DNA of 64,000 nucleotides, taken from positions 1-64,000 of the forward strand of contig JACRDF010000015.1 in the NCBI GenBank assembly GCA_016212925.1, read 5' to 3'. This DNA is from Desulfomonile tiedjei (GTDB lineage: Bacteria; Desulfobacterota; Desulfomonilia; Desulfomonilales; Desulfomonilaceae). Below are positions 16,218-25,492 of this stretch, piece by piece (within the stretch, counting starts at the first letter, position 1; every line of letters starts with the position of its first letter). The notes under the pieces are model-generated. The model was given only the letters and a program-made list of their open reading frames with translations. It did not search any database and was not told where the DNA came from. Made by a program: the position numbers and the translations under genes.

Positions 16218-17663
16218 TTATCCATCAGTCTTTCTCGCCCTCCGTGGCACCAAATTGCGAAGGGATTGGATTTCCTCACGCGAAATCCCTTGGACCAATA
16301 ATACGAGCAACATGTACACCACTCCAGATATGGCGATGTTCAGAAAGATATTCCATTCTCTCAAGACATACGTGACCGCGCCCATTCCCAAAGAGGCGAT
16401 AAGCGCCTTCGCAACAATTTCCCGAAATCGGATTCTGAACAGGTTCCTTCGGATGTACGCATTCTGGAGCTGATTGAAGACAATAACGGTCAATAGCGTG
16501 GCCCACACCGCGCCCATCTCTGCAAAGTAAGGAATGAGTAGGAGGCACAACACAAAATTTATAATTGCCGCTGCAATATTGATCATCAAATCCACTTTCT
16601 GATTGTTTGTGGCAATAAGAACATGGGCCAGGACGATAACCATAGCAAAAGGCAACAGCGACAGAATGTGAAACCTCAGCACCTGGCCTGCCGAAACAAA
16701 TTTTTGCCCATATATCATTGTTATGATGTTGTCGGCCAGAATGAAGGTGCCGACCACTACAGGAAGAATCGCAAGGAACAGCCAGCGCAGACAATCGGTG
16801 GACAGCCTGCGGAGATCGTCGGATCCGGAGGCAAAATGCCTCGTAAAAAACGGTAGAAGAGCAGCTGAGGCGGCCTCCGGAATGGTTTTGCAAATGGAGA
16901 GCAGCCTGTCCGCCGCACTGAAAATTCCTACGGCTTCGACAGATTGAAGCTTGGAAAGCAGTATTTGAGCCACGCTGAGGTGGATGGTCGAAAAGATTGC
17001 AATACTGGTGAAGGTTGGCGCTTCCTTTCTCAGGATCTGCCACACCTCCCTATTGTATTTGCCACGGGGCATACCAAAGACTTTCACATAAAGGTAAGAC
17101 AGCAGCAGAAAACCGAGAAAGCGACTGACGAGAATCGCAGTGAATAGAGCTACAATTCCATAACCATACAATAACAGTGACACACACGCCGCGACCCTTA
17201 CAACGTTTTCCAACACGTAGGTCAGGGCTATATACTGGGCCTTTTCCAACGACCTGAAAATCGCCTCCATATAATTCGTTGTGGTGGTAATCACAATCGT
17301 CAGTGAGCAGACCAAAGCGGCATGCACCAAGTCCCTTTCATATCCCATTACAAACACTGCGGCATCCATTGCCAGCAGAGACACCAGCGAAGATATGGTT
17401 CCGAAAATGCATGCATTGAACAAAAACATGTGGGCATCAGCCGGCCTTTTGGCCACTTCCCTGACGACCAGCGAGCCAAGGCCCAGTGAGGCGAGAGTGT
17501 TGAATATCCACATAAAAGAAAGGATGAGAGAGTACTGGCCCAGTCCGTTGACGCCCAGGTACCGAGAAATCACCAGCACCAAAGCGAACGAAATAAGTGG
17601 GTTCAGCATATTGGGTACGGACAGAGCAAGAGTGTTTTTGAATATGCTCAGCCGCAAGCCCAT
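16218..17663 (-). CDS. Wzx-type polysaccharide flippase
   Basis: A 481-residue polytopic protein of the MATE/MVF-type polysaccharide transporter superfamily with about 12-14 predicted TM helices. It begins LRLSIFKNTLALSVPNMLNPLISFALVLVISRYLGVNGLGQYSL, the family signature of an N-terminal helix followed by YLGxxGLGQYS. It would flip the undecaprenyl-linked repeat unit across the inner membrane for the Wzy/ligase-type protein. AGAGG precedes the ATG at 17663. It is divergent from the membrane protein gene at 17767 with about 100 bp between them, and upstream of a GT4 gene in the same direction. Confidence 0.9.
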   Translation of the reverse strand: MGLRLSIFKNTLALSVPNMLNPLISFALVLVISRYLGVNGLGQYSLILSFMWIFNTLASLGLGSLVVREVAKRPADAHMFLFNACIFGTISSLVSLLAMDAAVFVMGYERDLVHAALVCSLTIVITTTTNYMEAIFRSLEKAQYIALTYVLENVVRVAACVSLLLYGYGIVALFTAILVSRFLGFLLLSYLYVKVFGMPRGKYNREVWQILRKEAPTFTSIAIFSTIHLSVAQILLSKLQSVEAVGIFSAADRLLSICKTIPEAASAALLPFFTRHFASGSDDLRRLSTDCLRWLFLAILPVVVGTFILADNIITMIYGQKFVSAGQVLRFHILSLLPFAMVIVLAHVLIATNNQKVDLMINIAAAIINFVLCLLLIPYFAEMGAVWATLLTVIVFNQLQNAYIRRNLFRIRFREIVAKALIASLGMGAVTYVLREWNIFLNIAISGVVYMLLVLLVQGISREEIQSLRNLVPRRARKTDG

Positions 17664-17766
17664 AATTCATCCTCTGGGTTCATTATTGATGTAGTTCGCG
17701 CATGCACAAAGTAATGCGAGCCCGATTCAATTCTGCGACCAATCCCGGTGACACGGTCCTCCGGAT

Positions 17767-19431
17767 TTGAGCAAAAACACCATACCTGATACAATGGACA
17801 TAGGCAAGCGCCGTGAAGCACAGAAGGCGGGGACTGATGTGACAGAAACTACCTCTTCCAAACCCTACTTTTGGCCATTTTTCTTATTGCTAATCTTCGA
17901 AGCGATGGCTTTCGGCATGGTTATTTGCCGGCCGCTCAAAATGGCTGTCATGTTCACCGTGATTGACGACGCGATGTATTATCCGAAGATCGCCTACAAC
18001 ATCATTAACCACGGGATCGTGTCTTATGACGGGGTAACAATCACGAACGGGTTTCACCCTCTCTACCTGTTTTTCCTGCTTCCAATCTACTCCTTCTTCA
18101 CCGATCCGATGATCGCGCTGAAGGCCGTATATGTGTTGGCGGTCATGATTCTCACTGCGGCGATGATTTTATTTCTGATAATATCCCGAAAGCTGCATTT
18201 TTCAACCAGCGGCCTGTTTGTTTCTCTGTTCATTCTATTGTTGAATATACGATCTTTCACCATATTCTTCAGCCTCTTGGAATGTCATTTAGTATTACTA
18301 GCTTATTTGACGTACGTGCTGTTCTCGCTTTCGACGGAGGAAAAGCGCTTCACGTCGGGCAAATTAGCTTGCTTCAACGGCTTGATCATCGGGATCGCTT
18401 TTCTCGCGCGGTTAGACTCATTCTTACTGGCGTTAGCGTATGGAGCGATCCTTGTCACGAGAACTTGGCAGGGAAAGCAGTCCCGTGCTTCATTTGTCAA
18501 GGCCGGGGTTTGTGCCGCAAGTGGAACCCTGATCTTGGCTTTGCCCTATTTGGCTGTGAATTATTTCTATTTTGGACATTTGTCGTCGGTTTCAGCGTGG
18601 CAGAAAATCCAGAAAGTATCCAGCTTTCATACAGTCCTTTACGAACAATACATCCCCAGGGTTAAGTATGTTTTGGGATTGCAGGCCCTGCCCTCATGGT
18701 TCTTCGTGGCAGCAGCCCTGTTGGCGCTGCTTATTATTATCATATACTTATTCAGCGGAGACCGTCTGACACGCATGAGGCGCACGCTCCCACCCATTGC
18801 GGATTTCATGGCTTTCGCGTGCCTTCACACTGTATTCATCTGCCTATTTGCGCAGGACGACGCCGCTGCATCGGCTTGGTATTGGGTCCCTGAGCTGGTA
18901 GCGATAAGCTTGATCGCAGGTGTGACGATTCCTGACACAAAGATATACAAAGTGAAAGCGCTGCCTCTTGTCATCATCATTTTGCTTATAGGTCAGGCCT
19001 TTTTTTATCCGCATTTCGTAAAGAGAAAAACTATGACCAAAGCCAAGCTCGAAGTAGCCGAATATATAAACAAGAATCTGCCCGCCAACGTCATGTATGC
19101 TATGTACGATTCGGGTATCGTATCATATTTTTCGCAGCGTAATTTTATAGCCTTGAACGGTCTTATCGGCGATTTCAAGCTTGCAGCCATGATAAAACAA
19201 GGGGACTACAGGGACGTGATTGACGAATATTCAGTTCGGTTTATTGTATTAGATGTCCCTGAGCCCATGTTGCAAAGCATGCCGGGGGAAAAGCTATTTA
19301 GTACGGAAACGAAAACGAAGTTTACGGACTTCAAGGAAACGGAAAAACCCTTTGTGGTTTTTAAAATTACGCCCGATGAATTCCAGCAATTATGGGATAT
19401 TCGTTATCATAAGTCGCGGAAGATTGATTAA
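17767..19431 (+). CDS. GT-C-like polytopic membrane glycosyltransferase candidate
   Basis: A 554-residue protein with a short cytosolic N-terminus (residues 1-34), about 10-11 hydrophobic helices and a soluble C-terminal part of about 140 residues (from residue 415). An acidic motif FTVIDDAMYYPKIAYNI lies in the first extracytoplasmic loop, followed by TNGFHPLYLF. Paired acidic residues there are characteristic of GT-C enzymes (GT39/ArnT/PMT-like) that use polyprenyl-phosphate sugars. It may decorate the polysaccharide or a lipid in the periplasm; the exact family is not certain. The start is TTG 17767 or ATG 17794. The gene is divergent from the flippase gene. Confidence 0.65.
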   Translation: MSKNTIPDTMDIGKRREAQKAGTDVTETTSSKPYFWPFFLLLIFEAMAFGMVICRPLKMAVMFTVIDDAMYYPKIAYNIINHGIVSYDGVTITNGFHPLYLFFLLPIYSFFTDPMIALKAVYVLAVMILTAAMILFLIISRKLHFSTSGLFVSLFILLLNIRSFTIFFSLLECHLVLLAYLTYVLFSLSTEEKRFTSGKLACFNGLIIGIAFLARLDSFLLALAYGAILVTRTWQGKQSRASFVKAGVCAASGTLILALPYLAVNYFYFGHLSSVSAWQKIQKVSSFHTVLYEQYIPRVKYVLGLQALPSWFFVAAALLALLIIIIYLFSGDRLTRMRRTLPPIADFMAFACLHTVFICLFAQDDAAASAWYWVPELVAISLIAGVTIPDTKIYKVKALPLVIIILLIGQAFFYPHFVKRKTMTKAKLEVAEYINKNLPANVMYAMYDSGIVSYFSQRNFIALNGLIGDFKLAAMIKQGDYRDVIDEYSVRFIVLDVPEPMLQSMPGEKLFSTETKTKFTDFKETEKPFVVFKITPDEFQQLWDIRYHKSRKID

Positions 19432-19597
19432 GTGACTGAAAGTAGCAGAACAAGGAAATCCCTGAAATCATACCTGAAACTCATGTGCGTCGCGGTTTGG
19501 GGTGCGGCATGTGTCGGCATTCTGTATTTCTGATTGCGTAACTGCACATCGGAACTGGCGCGGTGGCATATGCAAACTCCACGAGAGGCGCATTTTC

Positions 19598-19649
19598 TGT
19601 AGGGGCGACACATGTGTCGCCCTCGGGCGAGGCATGCCTCGCCCCTACA
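19598..19649. repeat. TGTAGGGGCG palindromic repeat
   Basis: TGTAGGGGCGA at 19598 pairs with TCGCCCCTACA ending at 19649. Between them are two smaller palindromes (GCGACACATGTGTCGC and GCGAGGCATGCCTCGC). The element sits between two convergent genes (GT-C-like and asnB), where it could also act as a bidirectional terminator. The same termini recur at 27396, 36924 and 45489. Confidence 0.8.
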
Positions 19650-19699
19650 ATAGGGCTCACGACAACATTGTCTCGGAGATCGCTTACCTGATTAAAGAG

Positions 19700-21610
19700 T
19701 CATCGAATATACTGTTTCCACCAGAGTGCAAGGTTCAGCAAGCTCCAGGCCCGAACCGGCCCGCGGGTGTCCACGAACCCGTCCAAATAACGCGAACACC
19801 ATTCAGGTGCAAAAAAGTCAGTCTGCCGGCAGAAGTCAGCCATCACATCGCGGGTCCTGGTGCCGAGTCTGTCCAGATACCATTCATGAATCGGCAACCA
19901 AAACCCTTGTTTCTTGCGGTCGATTATCTCATCGGGGATTAGGCCGCGCACGGATTTCTTGAGAATATACTTTTGTTGCCGATTCTTGACCCTTATCGCG
20001 GAAGGAATACTCATGACTAGCTCTACAAACTTGTGATCGAGAAATGGAACGCGAGCTTCAAGCGCCACTGCCATGCTCATCTTGTCCACCCGCATGAGGA
20101 GCAGTTCGGGAAGCCGCAGATTCAGGTCCACATAGGTCATCCAGTTGGCGTGCGACCTTTCCCAAGCCTTGTCCTTGAAGCGCTGGTGAATTGGGGCAAT
20201 CGCGTCCCAAGAGCTTAAATCGCGGAATTTTCTTAACATGCGCTCGGAAAGTAGCTGGCGCTTCTGATGCTCGAAAAAAACGTCAAACCCTCCCCAATAA
20301 AGAGGGCTGCCCTTGGCGCCCCGCTGGAACCATTCATAGGGGAGCCGGCCATCCTGGCCAAGAAGCTTCAGGACCATGCCACCTATGCGATTGAGGACTG
20401 AAGACGCGGGCAGTTCGTTGAGCCGCTCCAGTGTGAGCATGCGTTTCCATTGATCGTACCCGCAGAAGAGTTCGTCGGAGCCTTCTCCAACCTGGGCCAC
20501 GATGATCCCGTTGTCTCTGGCCAACTTGCACACGTAGTAAATGGGGACGCAGACCGGGTCGGCAATCGGTTCGTCTTGCAACCTTACCATCTCAGGTAAG
20601 AATTCGAGGAGATCGTCAATGGTGAGAAGCAGTTCGTGATGGTCCGAACCTATTGTTTCAGACACATTTCTCGCCTGATCGACCTCGCTCGCATAACTCT
20701 TGTACACACCCTCGTAACCGATGGTAAAGGTCTTCACACGCTCGGTGGCATCCTCGGAAAAGAGATAGGCGTTTGTGACCGAATCCACGCCTCCTGAAAG
20801 AAAGACGCCCACCGGCACGTCACTCACCTTGCGAAGCTTCACCGAAGTGCGAAGTTCGTCCAGAAGTCGGTGCGCGATGTCTTCTTCCGACACGCCCGTC
20901 ATGGGCTCGGTGCGGTCCCAAACATCCCAATAACGTTTCTCCCTGACAGTGCCGTCCTCGGAAATCCTCAGCCATGAACCGGACGGCAACTTCATGATCC
21001 CTTCAAACAGTGTCTCGGGCGCCGGTGTAGTCAGGAAGGAAAGATAATGAAAAAGGGCTTCCTCATTGACGCCTGTTTTTTGATCAGGATCTTGCAGTAG
21101 AGCTTTGATCTCCGAGGCAAAGACTATTCGGCCGTCGTGGACGGAGTAATAGAGCGGCTTGACACCTATTCGATCTCTGAGGAGCCATAGTTCGCGTTTC
21201 GTCGCATCCCAGACCGCGATGGCAAACATTCCTCGAAATTTCTCAACGCAATCTATTCCCCAGCGTTCGAACGAGTGGACAATGACTTCCGTGTCCGAAT
21301 GATCTGTCTTCCATTGATGGTCGCCCAGGCTCTCCAGTTCGGAGCGGATCTCGGCATGGTTATAGATTTCGCCATTGAAGACCAGCCACAGGCTGCCCTC
21401 TTTGTTGGACATCGGCTGATTTGCGGTCTCCGAGAGGTCAATTATTGCCAGCCTTCTATGACCCAGGCCGACGCGGCCGTCGTCGGACACCCATGTGCTG
21501 GCTCCATCGGGTCCGCGATGAGCCATGGTGTCCCGCATCCGAGTAATGTATTTCTCTGTGACCTGGAAGCCGCCATGTTTGAAGGTGAATGCTCCTACGA
21601 TGCCACACAT
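19700..21610 (-). CDS. asnB: Asparagine synthetase (glutamine-hydrolysing)
   Basis: A 636-residue two-domain amidotransferase. Cys2 after the initiator Met (MCGIVGAF) is the glutaminase nucleophile. The class II domain continues with HRGPDGAS, GHRRLAIIDLS and FNGEIYNH. The synthetase domain has the PP-loop GVFLSGGVDS and later YDQW/LPELLLMRVDKMSMA...EARVPFLDHKFVE. Full length for the family. Such AsnB proteins are frequent in exopolysaccharide loci, where they are thought to amidate sugar or lipid-linked intermediates (e.g. uronic acids) instead of, or besides, aspartate. Its position between glycan genes supports that role, but a housekeeping asparagine synthetase cannot be excluded. Confidence 0.93.
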   Translation of the reverse strand: MCGIVGAFTFKHGGFQVTEKYITRMRDTMAHRGPDGASTWVSDDGRVGLGHRRLAIIDLSETANQPMSNKEGSLWLVFNGEIYNHAEIRSELESLGDHQWKTDHSDTEVIVHSFERWGIDCVEKFRGMFAIAVWDATKRELWLLRDRIGVKPLYYSVHDGRIVFASEIKALLQDPDQKTGVNEEALFHYLSFLTTPAPETLFEGIMKLPSGSWLRISEDGTVREKRYWDVWDRTEPMTGVSEEDIAHRLLDELRTSVKLRKVSDVPVGVFLSGGVDSVTNAYLFSEDATERVKTFTIGYEGVYKSYASEVDQARNVSETIGSDHHELLLTIDDLLEFLPEMVRLQDEPIADPVCVPIYYVCKLARDNGIIVAQVGEGSDELFCGYDQWKRMLTLERLNELPASSVLNRIGGMVLKLLGQDGRLPYEWFQRGAKGSPLYWGGFDVFFEHQKRQLLSERMLRKFRDLSSWDAIAPIHQRFKDKAWERSHANWMTYVDLNLRLPELLLMRVDKMSMAVALEARVPFLDHKFVELVMSIPSAIRVKNRQQKYILKKSVRGLIPDEIIDRKKQGFWLPIHEWYLDRLGTRTRDVMADFCRQTDFFAPEWCSRYLDGFVDTRGPVRAWSLLNLALWWKQYIR

Positions 21611-21978
21611 CCGATACTCCCGGTCGCCTTGATCTGTCCCATCCGGCAGTTATAACACAAACGGGGCGGCGACCGCAGGTTTAGGTTAGATTGGAGGTTA
21701 CGGCCTCCGGGTGCCGAAGGCACGCCGATCCGAACCCGGTGAACGGACCCACGATAACCAATCGGCATGGCAGCATTCTTGACAATGTTGCAAAAACACG
21801 GGGACCGTCAGAGGATTTTTTTGTTGGCCTTTTCTACGCGGTCCAGTCATACTAAGGTCTTGCGGTGGAGCAATTGCGCAGTTTGTGATCCCGATTAAAT
21901 TTAGTACTTTTATCAAGAATCGACACATGCTACTCAAAGTAAGGACTCTGGGAAAACGGCCATGCACAGAGGCATCAA
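21611..21978. other. Divergent promoter region
   Basis: 368 bp between asnB (minus) and the bi-domain oxidoreductase gene (plus). The half next to the plus-strand gene (about 21880-21960) is AT-rich and should carry its promoter. I see a short GGAGGTTACGGCCTCC hairpin near 21700 and no gene. Confidence 0.4.
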
Positions 21979-24153
21979 ATGAAGCAAGTGTTCCTTTCCG
22001 GCGCCGGAGAAGTGACGGTCTTTGACGTGCCGATCCCGGGACGGCTGCGCGATTCCGTGCTTGTCCGCAACGCCTTTTCCGTCATCAGCAGCGGCACGGA
22101 AGGCTCATATGTGAGCGGGAGGGGCGGCCTTCTAGGGTTGTACGAAAGGGCACGGTCCTCAAAAGGCTCAGCAGAAAAAGTCTGGAAACTGATTGAAACC
22201 AAGGGCTACAAACAAGCATGGGACCGGATTTGGGACAAGATCGGTGACTACGACCATATGGGGTATAGTTGCGCGGGCTGGGTAGTTGAATCCGATAATG
22301 ACCGAATGCCCTTCAAACATGGCCAACCGGTGGCTTGCATGGGTTCCGGGCTCGCTAATCACGCCGAGTACGTTGTAATACCGAAGAACCTCTTTGTTCC
22401 AATCCCTGAGGGCATTTCATTGGAGGAGGCATCCTTCGCTTCGCTCGGTTGTATCGCGCTTCAAGGAATCCGACGGCTGGACCCCACCCCCGGCGAGCGT
22501 ATCGGTGTGCTGGGACTTGGCCTTATCGGGCAGATTTGCGTCAGAATGTTGCATGCGTTGGGACACCATGCCTTCGGAATGGATGTGAGCGAGCAGCGCG
22601 CTGCAAAGGCGCGGGAGACCCCTGGTGTTCAAGCCTGGGCTCTGGATGGCACGGATTCCGTGACCAAGGTCATGGACCTGACTAACGGCCAAGGGCTGGA
22701 TGGCGTGATAGTCTGTGCGGCCACCAGTCTCAGTGAACCCGTCAACCTGGCATTTGATCTGTGCCGGAAGCGTGGTCGTGTTTCTATGGTTGGAGAAGTC
22801 GGGCTGGCCCTTGAACGGGAGAAAATGTACGCGAAAGAACTCGAACTTCGCATGTCCTGCTCCTACGGGCCGGGTCGGTATGATCCGGAGTACGAACTGA
22901 GGGGTCGCGACTATCCGGCCGCGTACGTTAGATGGACCGAACGCCGGAACTTGGAGTTCTTTTTGGACCTCATGGCAACGGGGCGTCTCAGCCTCCGGTC
23001 TCTTGTCAGCGTCCGTTACACCCCTGACGAAGCTCCTCAGGCCTATGCGCGAGTGAAGCAAGCCGATCCCGACACGTACGGCGTGCTCTTTGATTACGGC
23101 CGCCAGCCGGAAGAGCCCGCGGCCGAGGTTCTCAAGATTGCACGAACCGTACGGTACCCTCAGCCAATTAAAGCTATATCACATGGAAGAATTCGGTTGG
23201 GCCTCATCGGTGTGGGCCGGCATGCAAAGGACGTACATGTCCCCAATCTGAAGAAGATGAGGGACACGTTCGCCATTCAAGGGATCGCGAGCCGATCCGG
23301 GGCCACTGCCGGGATCGCGGCCATTCGACACGCCGCGGCAATTGCCACCAGCGACCATCGGGAACTCCTCGCGTCCCCGGATATCGACGCTGTGCTGATC
23401 GCCACCCGCCACACCACTCATGCAAGGTTTGTTAAGGAGGCGCTCGATGCAGGGAAGCATGTATTCGTGGAAAAACCCATGACGCTCACTTTGGAGGACG
23501 CTCAGGAAATAGTCGAGAAATCCTCAGAAAAGGGGCTGATTGTTCGCGTAGGTTTTAACCGGCGCTTCTCTCCCTGGATCAATGCAACAAGGAATGCCAT
23601 CGGCACCGACGGCCTGAGAATATTTTCTTCCCGCGTCAACACCGGAATAGTCGCTGGAGATTGGAGCAACACCGAAGAAGAAGGGGGCCGAGTTCTCGGC
23701 GAAGCTGTACACTTCTTCGATCTCAGCAACTGGTTCATGGCGGCTGAACCGGTCTCGGTTCTGGCAATGTTCGCGGGCGAAGAAACGGTAATTGACCCGG
23801 ACCTGATGGTGCAGATCAAGTATCCGGGCGGGTCCGCGGGACAGGTCCTGTACACGACCCTCGGCAGCGCTCAAATGGGCAAGGAATACTTCGAGGCGTT
23901 CGGCAACGGGCGAGCCGCTCGGAGCGACGACTTCAGGAATTTCTCTTCATACGGCGCCTCCCAATCCGTAGGGTGGGGAGAGCGAGGGAACAAGGGCCAC
24001 GCAAAGGAACTCGAAGAATTCGCGGCCGCTATCCGCGGGGAGAAGTTTCCCATTCGAGGAGCCGATGCCCGCGCCGGACTAGTGGCCACCTGGATGGCCC
24101 TTGCCTGCTATAAAAGCGCGAAAACCGGCTGCGAGATAAAGCTAGATGTGTGA
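21979..24153 (+). CDS. Bi-domain oxidoreductase: zinc-type dehydrogenase + Gfo/Idh/MocA
   Basis: A 724-residue fusion of two NAD(P)-dependent modules. Residues 1 to about 350 are a medium-chain (zinc-binding alcohol dehydrogenase-like) domain with SVISSGTEGSY, HAEYVVIPKNLFVPIPEGIS and the Rossmann motif VLGLGLIGQI. Residues from about 395 on are a Gfo/Idh/MocA domain with LGLIGVGRHAKDVHVPNL, ATRHTTHA, the EKP motif (VFVEKPMTLTLEDAQ) and GEAVHFFDL. This two-module family recurs in capsule and exopolysaccharide loci, commonly beside heparinase II/III genes as here, and is thought to modify sugar nucleotides or lipid-linked sugars. AGAGG lies before the ATG. A perfect 36-bp palindrome just after the stop likely ends transcription. 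Confidence 0.9.
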   Translation: MKQVFLSGAGEVTVFDVPIPGRLRDSVLVRNAFSVISSGTEGSYVSGRGGLLGLYERARSSKGSAEKVWKLIETKGYKQAWDRIWDKIGDYDHMGYSCAGWVVESDNDRMPFKHGQPVACMGSGLANHAEYVVIPKNLFVPIPEGISLEEASFASLGCIALQGIRRLDPTPGERIGVLGLGLIGQICVRMLHALGHHAFGMDVSEQRAAKARETPGVQAWALDGTDSVTKVMDLTNGQGLDGVIVCAATSLSEPVNLAFDLCRKRGRVSMVGEVGLALEREKMYAKELELRMSCSYGPGRYDPEYELRGRDYPAAYVRWTERRNLEFFLDLMATGRLSLRSLVSVRYTPDEAPQAYARVKQADPDTYGVLFDYGRQPEEPAAEVLKIARTVRYPQPIKAISHGRIRLGLIGVGRHAKDVHVPNLKKMRDTFAIQGIASRSGATAGIAAIRHAAAIATSDHRELLASPDIDAVLIATRHTTHARFVKEALDAGKHVFVEKPMTLTLEDAQEIVEKSSEKGLIVRVGFNRRFSPWINATRNAIGTDGLRIFSSRVNTGIVAGDWSNTEEEGGRVLGEAVHFFDLSNWFMAAEPVSVLAMFAGEETVIDPDLMVQIKYPGGSAGQVLYTTLGSAQMGKEYFEAFGNGRAARSDDFRNFSSYGASQSVGWGERGNKGHAKELEEFAAAIRGEKFPIRGADARAGLVATWMALACYKSAKTGCEIKLDV

Positions 24154-24160
24154 AGGACCA

Positions 24161-24196
24161 CTGGGGAGGGCCTTTTTGCAAAAAGGCCCTCCCCAG
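24161..24196. terminator. 36-bp perfect palindrome, likely terminator
   Basis: CTGGGGAGGGCCTTTTTG (24161-24178) is followed directly by its exact reverse complement (24179-24196), 8 bp after the stop of the bi-domain oxidoreductase gene. On either strand the stem would be 18 bp with an A/T tract at its tip. Further CTCCCC-rich DNA up to 24250 appears to be related repeat sequence. Confidence 0.6.
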
Positions 24197-24374
24197 ACCC
24201 CTCCCCAAAAACTCCTATGATTTGTCGCCCTTGCCTCTGGGGAGGCAAGGGCTGAGGCCAAATCCGCGGCATGGCGCGTAGGATGCGGTGATCAACTACT
24301 TGCCCAGTCGTTTTTTCTTGACCACTTGCGAAAGCTCAATATAGTTCGAACAGAAATACCCACGGGACACTTAA

Positions 24375-25289
24375 ATGCCAGCTTCAGAGAAATTCAAACG
24401 AATAAATAACTGGGCAAATAATCATTCAGGTTTGATCAAGCTGGCGGCTCTAGTCCTTACCGCAATTGGAGTAGTGGTTGCCGTCACCAGTGCGGTAGGA
24501 CCTTGGCTTTTGGCAAAGCTGGCTTCATTCATTACATTTGCTTCGACGCTTTTGGTTGTTGCGAGAGAGTACTCTGAAATAGGGGTCTGGAGCGGTCTTG
24601 GTCTAATATTGATGGGCCTATTATTGCGTTTGCGAACCGTGGGCTGGCGGCTCGGCAGTCTGGAGAAAAATATCGTAGAGGTCGTCCGGGGAACGGAAGA
24701 AATGCGAAGGCTTGGAGCGCGGCTTGATAGTCTGGAGAGGCAGACTATTATTCTGCTGGACAAATCTCGAGCTGCAGATCTGGCGAGCTGGGACTACAGG
24801 GGTGAGTGGTCTTTGGATGGACAGGAGCTTGCCGTCACCAATTCGGATGAGGGCGGGCTGCTAAAATGGGGATCAGCATGGGAGAATTACGACCTGATCT
24901 TCAGTTTCCGGATCGTCGACCAATGCGCAGGCTGGATAGTACGGGGTGAGCACTTTGGCCCGTGTGTCATGATTCAATGTACCTCAAGTCGACTGCGCCC
25001 ACACACTCGGAAACGCCTCAGTGCGCTACGCGATCCTGATCCCGAGAGAGGTTTTGAACTAGTAACGGACATGGCACACGGGCTATCATTGAAGGAATGG
25101 AACACGGCAAAAACGGAAGTCCGAGGATATGCAATAAGAGTTTTCATAAATGAACGCCAGGTATTTTCTGACCCAGAGCTGTTACGGGGCTTTCCGTTGG
25201 GGAGAGTGGGGTTCAGGTGTTCCGGTGGTGAGCATGCACGTTTCAAGGACGTGGAAGTAATTCAAAGGGCCGGTTGCAGCATATATTGA
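24375..25289 (+). CDS. Membrane-anchored protein with a concanavalin-like C-terminal domain
   Basis: 304 residues, function unknown. Two hydrophobic helices at about residues 19-42 and 45-85 (LIKLAALVLTAIGVVVAVTSAV; SGLGLILMGLLLRL) are followed by a coiled-coil-like stretch at about 95-135 (LEKNIVEVVRGTEEMRRLGARLDSLERQ). The C-terminal part (about 140-300) has alternating strands: SWDYRGEWSLDGQELAVTN, YDLIFSFRIVDQCAGWIVRG, GYAIRVFINERQVFSD and GRVGFRCSGGEHARFKDVEVI. That pattern is seen in DUF1080/LamG-type jelly-roll domains that bind or cleave glycans; this is inference from pattern. No strong ribosome site precedes the start. It sits between a bi-domain oxidoreductase gene and a toxin-antitoxin pair and is flanked by copies of a 'gcgtaggatgcggtg' repeat. 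Confidence 0.6.
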   Translation: MPASEKFKRINNWANNHSGLIKLAALVLTAIGVVVAVTSAVGPWLLAKLASFITFASTLLVVAREYSEIGVWSGLGLILMGLLLRLRTVGWRLGSLEKNIVEVVRGTEEMRRLGARLDSLERQTIILLDKSRAADLASWDYRGEWSLDGQELAVTNSDEGGLLKWGSAWENYDLIFSFRIVDQCAGWIVRGEHFGPCVMIQCTSSRLRPHTRKRLSALRDPDPERGFELVTDMAHGLSLKEWNTAKTEVRGYAIRVFINERQVFSDPELLRGFPLGRVGFRCSGGEHARFKDVEVIQRAGCSIY

Positions 25290-25318
25290 TGGCTCGAAAC
25301 CGCTTGCCATGGCTAGCA

Positions 25319-25405
25319 GCGTAGGATGTGGTGAGCGAAGCGAACCGCATCGCTCGCGAAAAGAATTCGGACGATGCGGTTCCCGTTGGTCACCGCATCC
25401 TACGC
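25319..25405. repeat. GCGTAGGATG palindromic repeat
   Basis: GCGTAGGATGTGGTGAGCG at 25319 pairs with the end CGTTGGTCACCGCATCCTACGC (last 10 bases at 25396-25405); inner arms GCGAACCGCATCG and CGATGCGGTTC also pair. A half copy (GCGTAGGATGCGGTGA) lies at about 24276-24291 on the other side of the gene at 24375. Confidence 0.8.
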
Positions 25406-25492
25406 ACTATTGCGGGTCATCACGACGGCATCCAGGCGACCCAAGAGCAGGCCGGACGAGCAGGTTCAGGGGCTGAGACAATAGGCGCTCCA

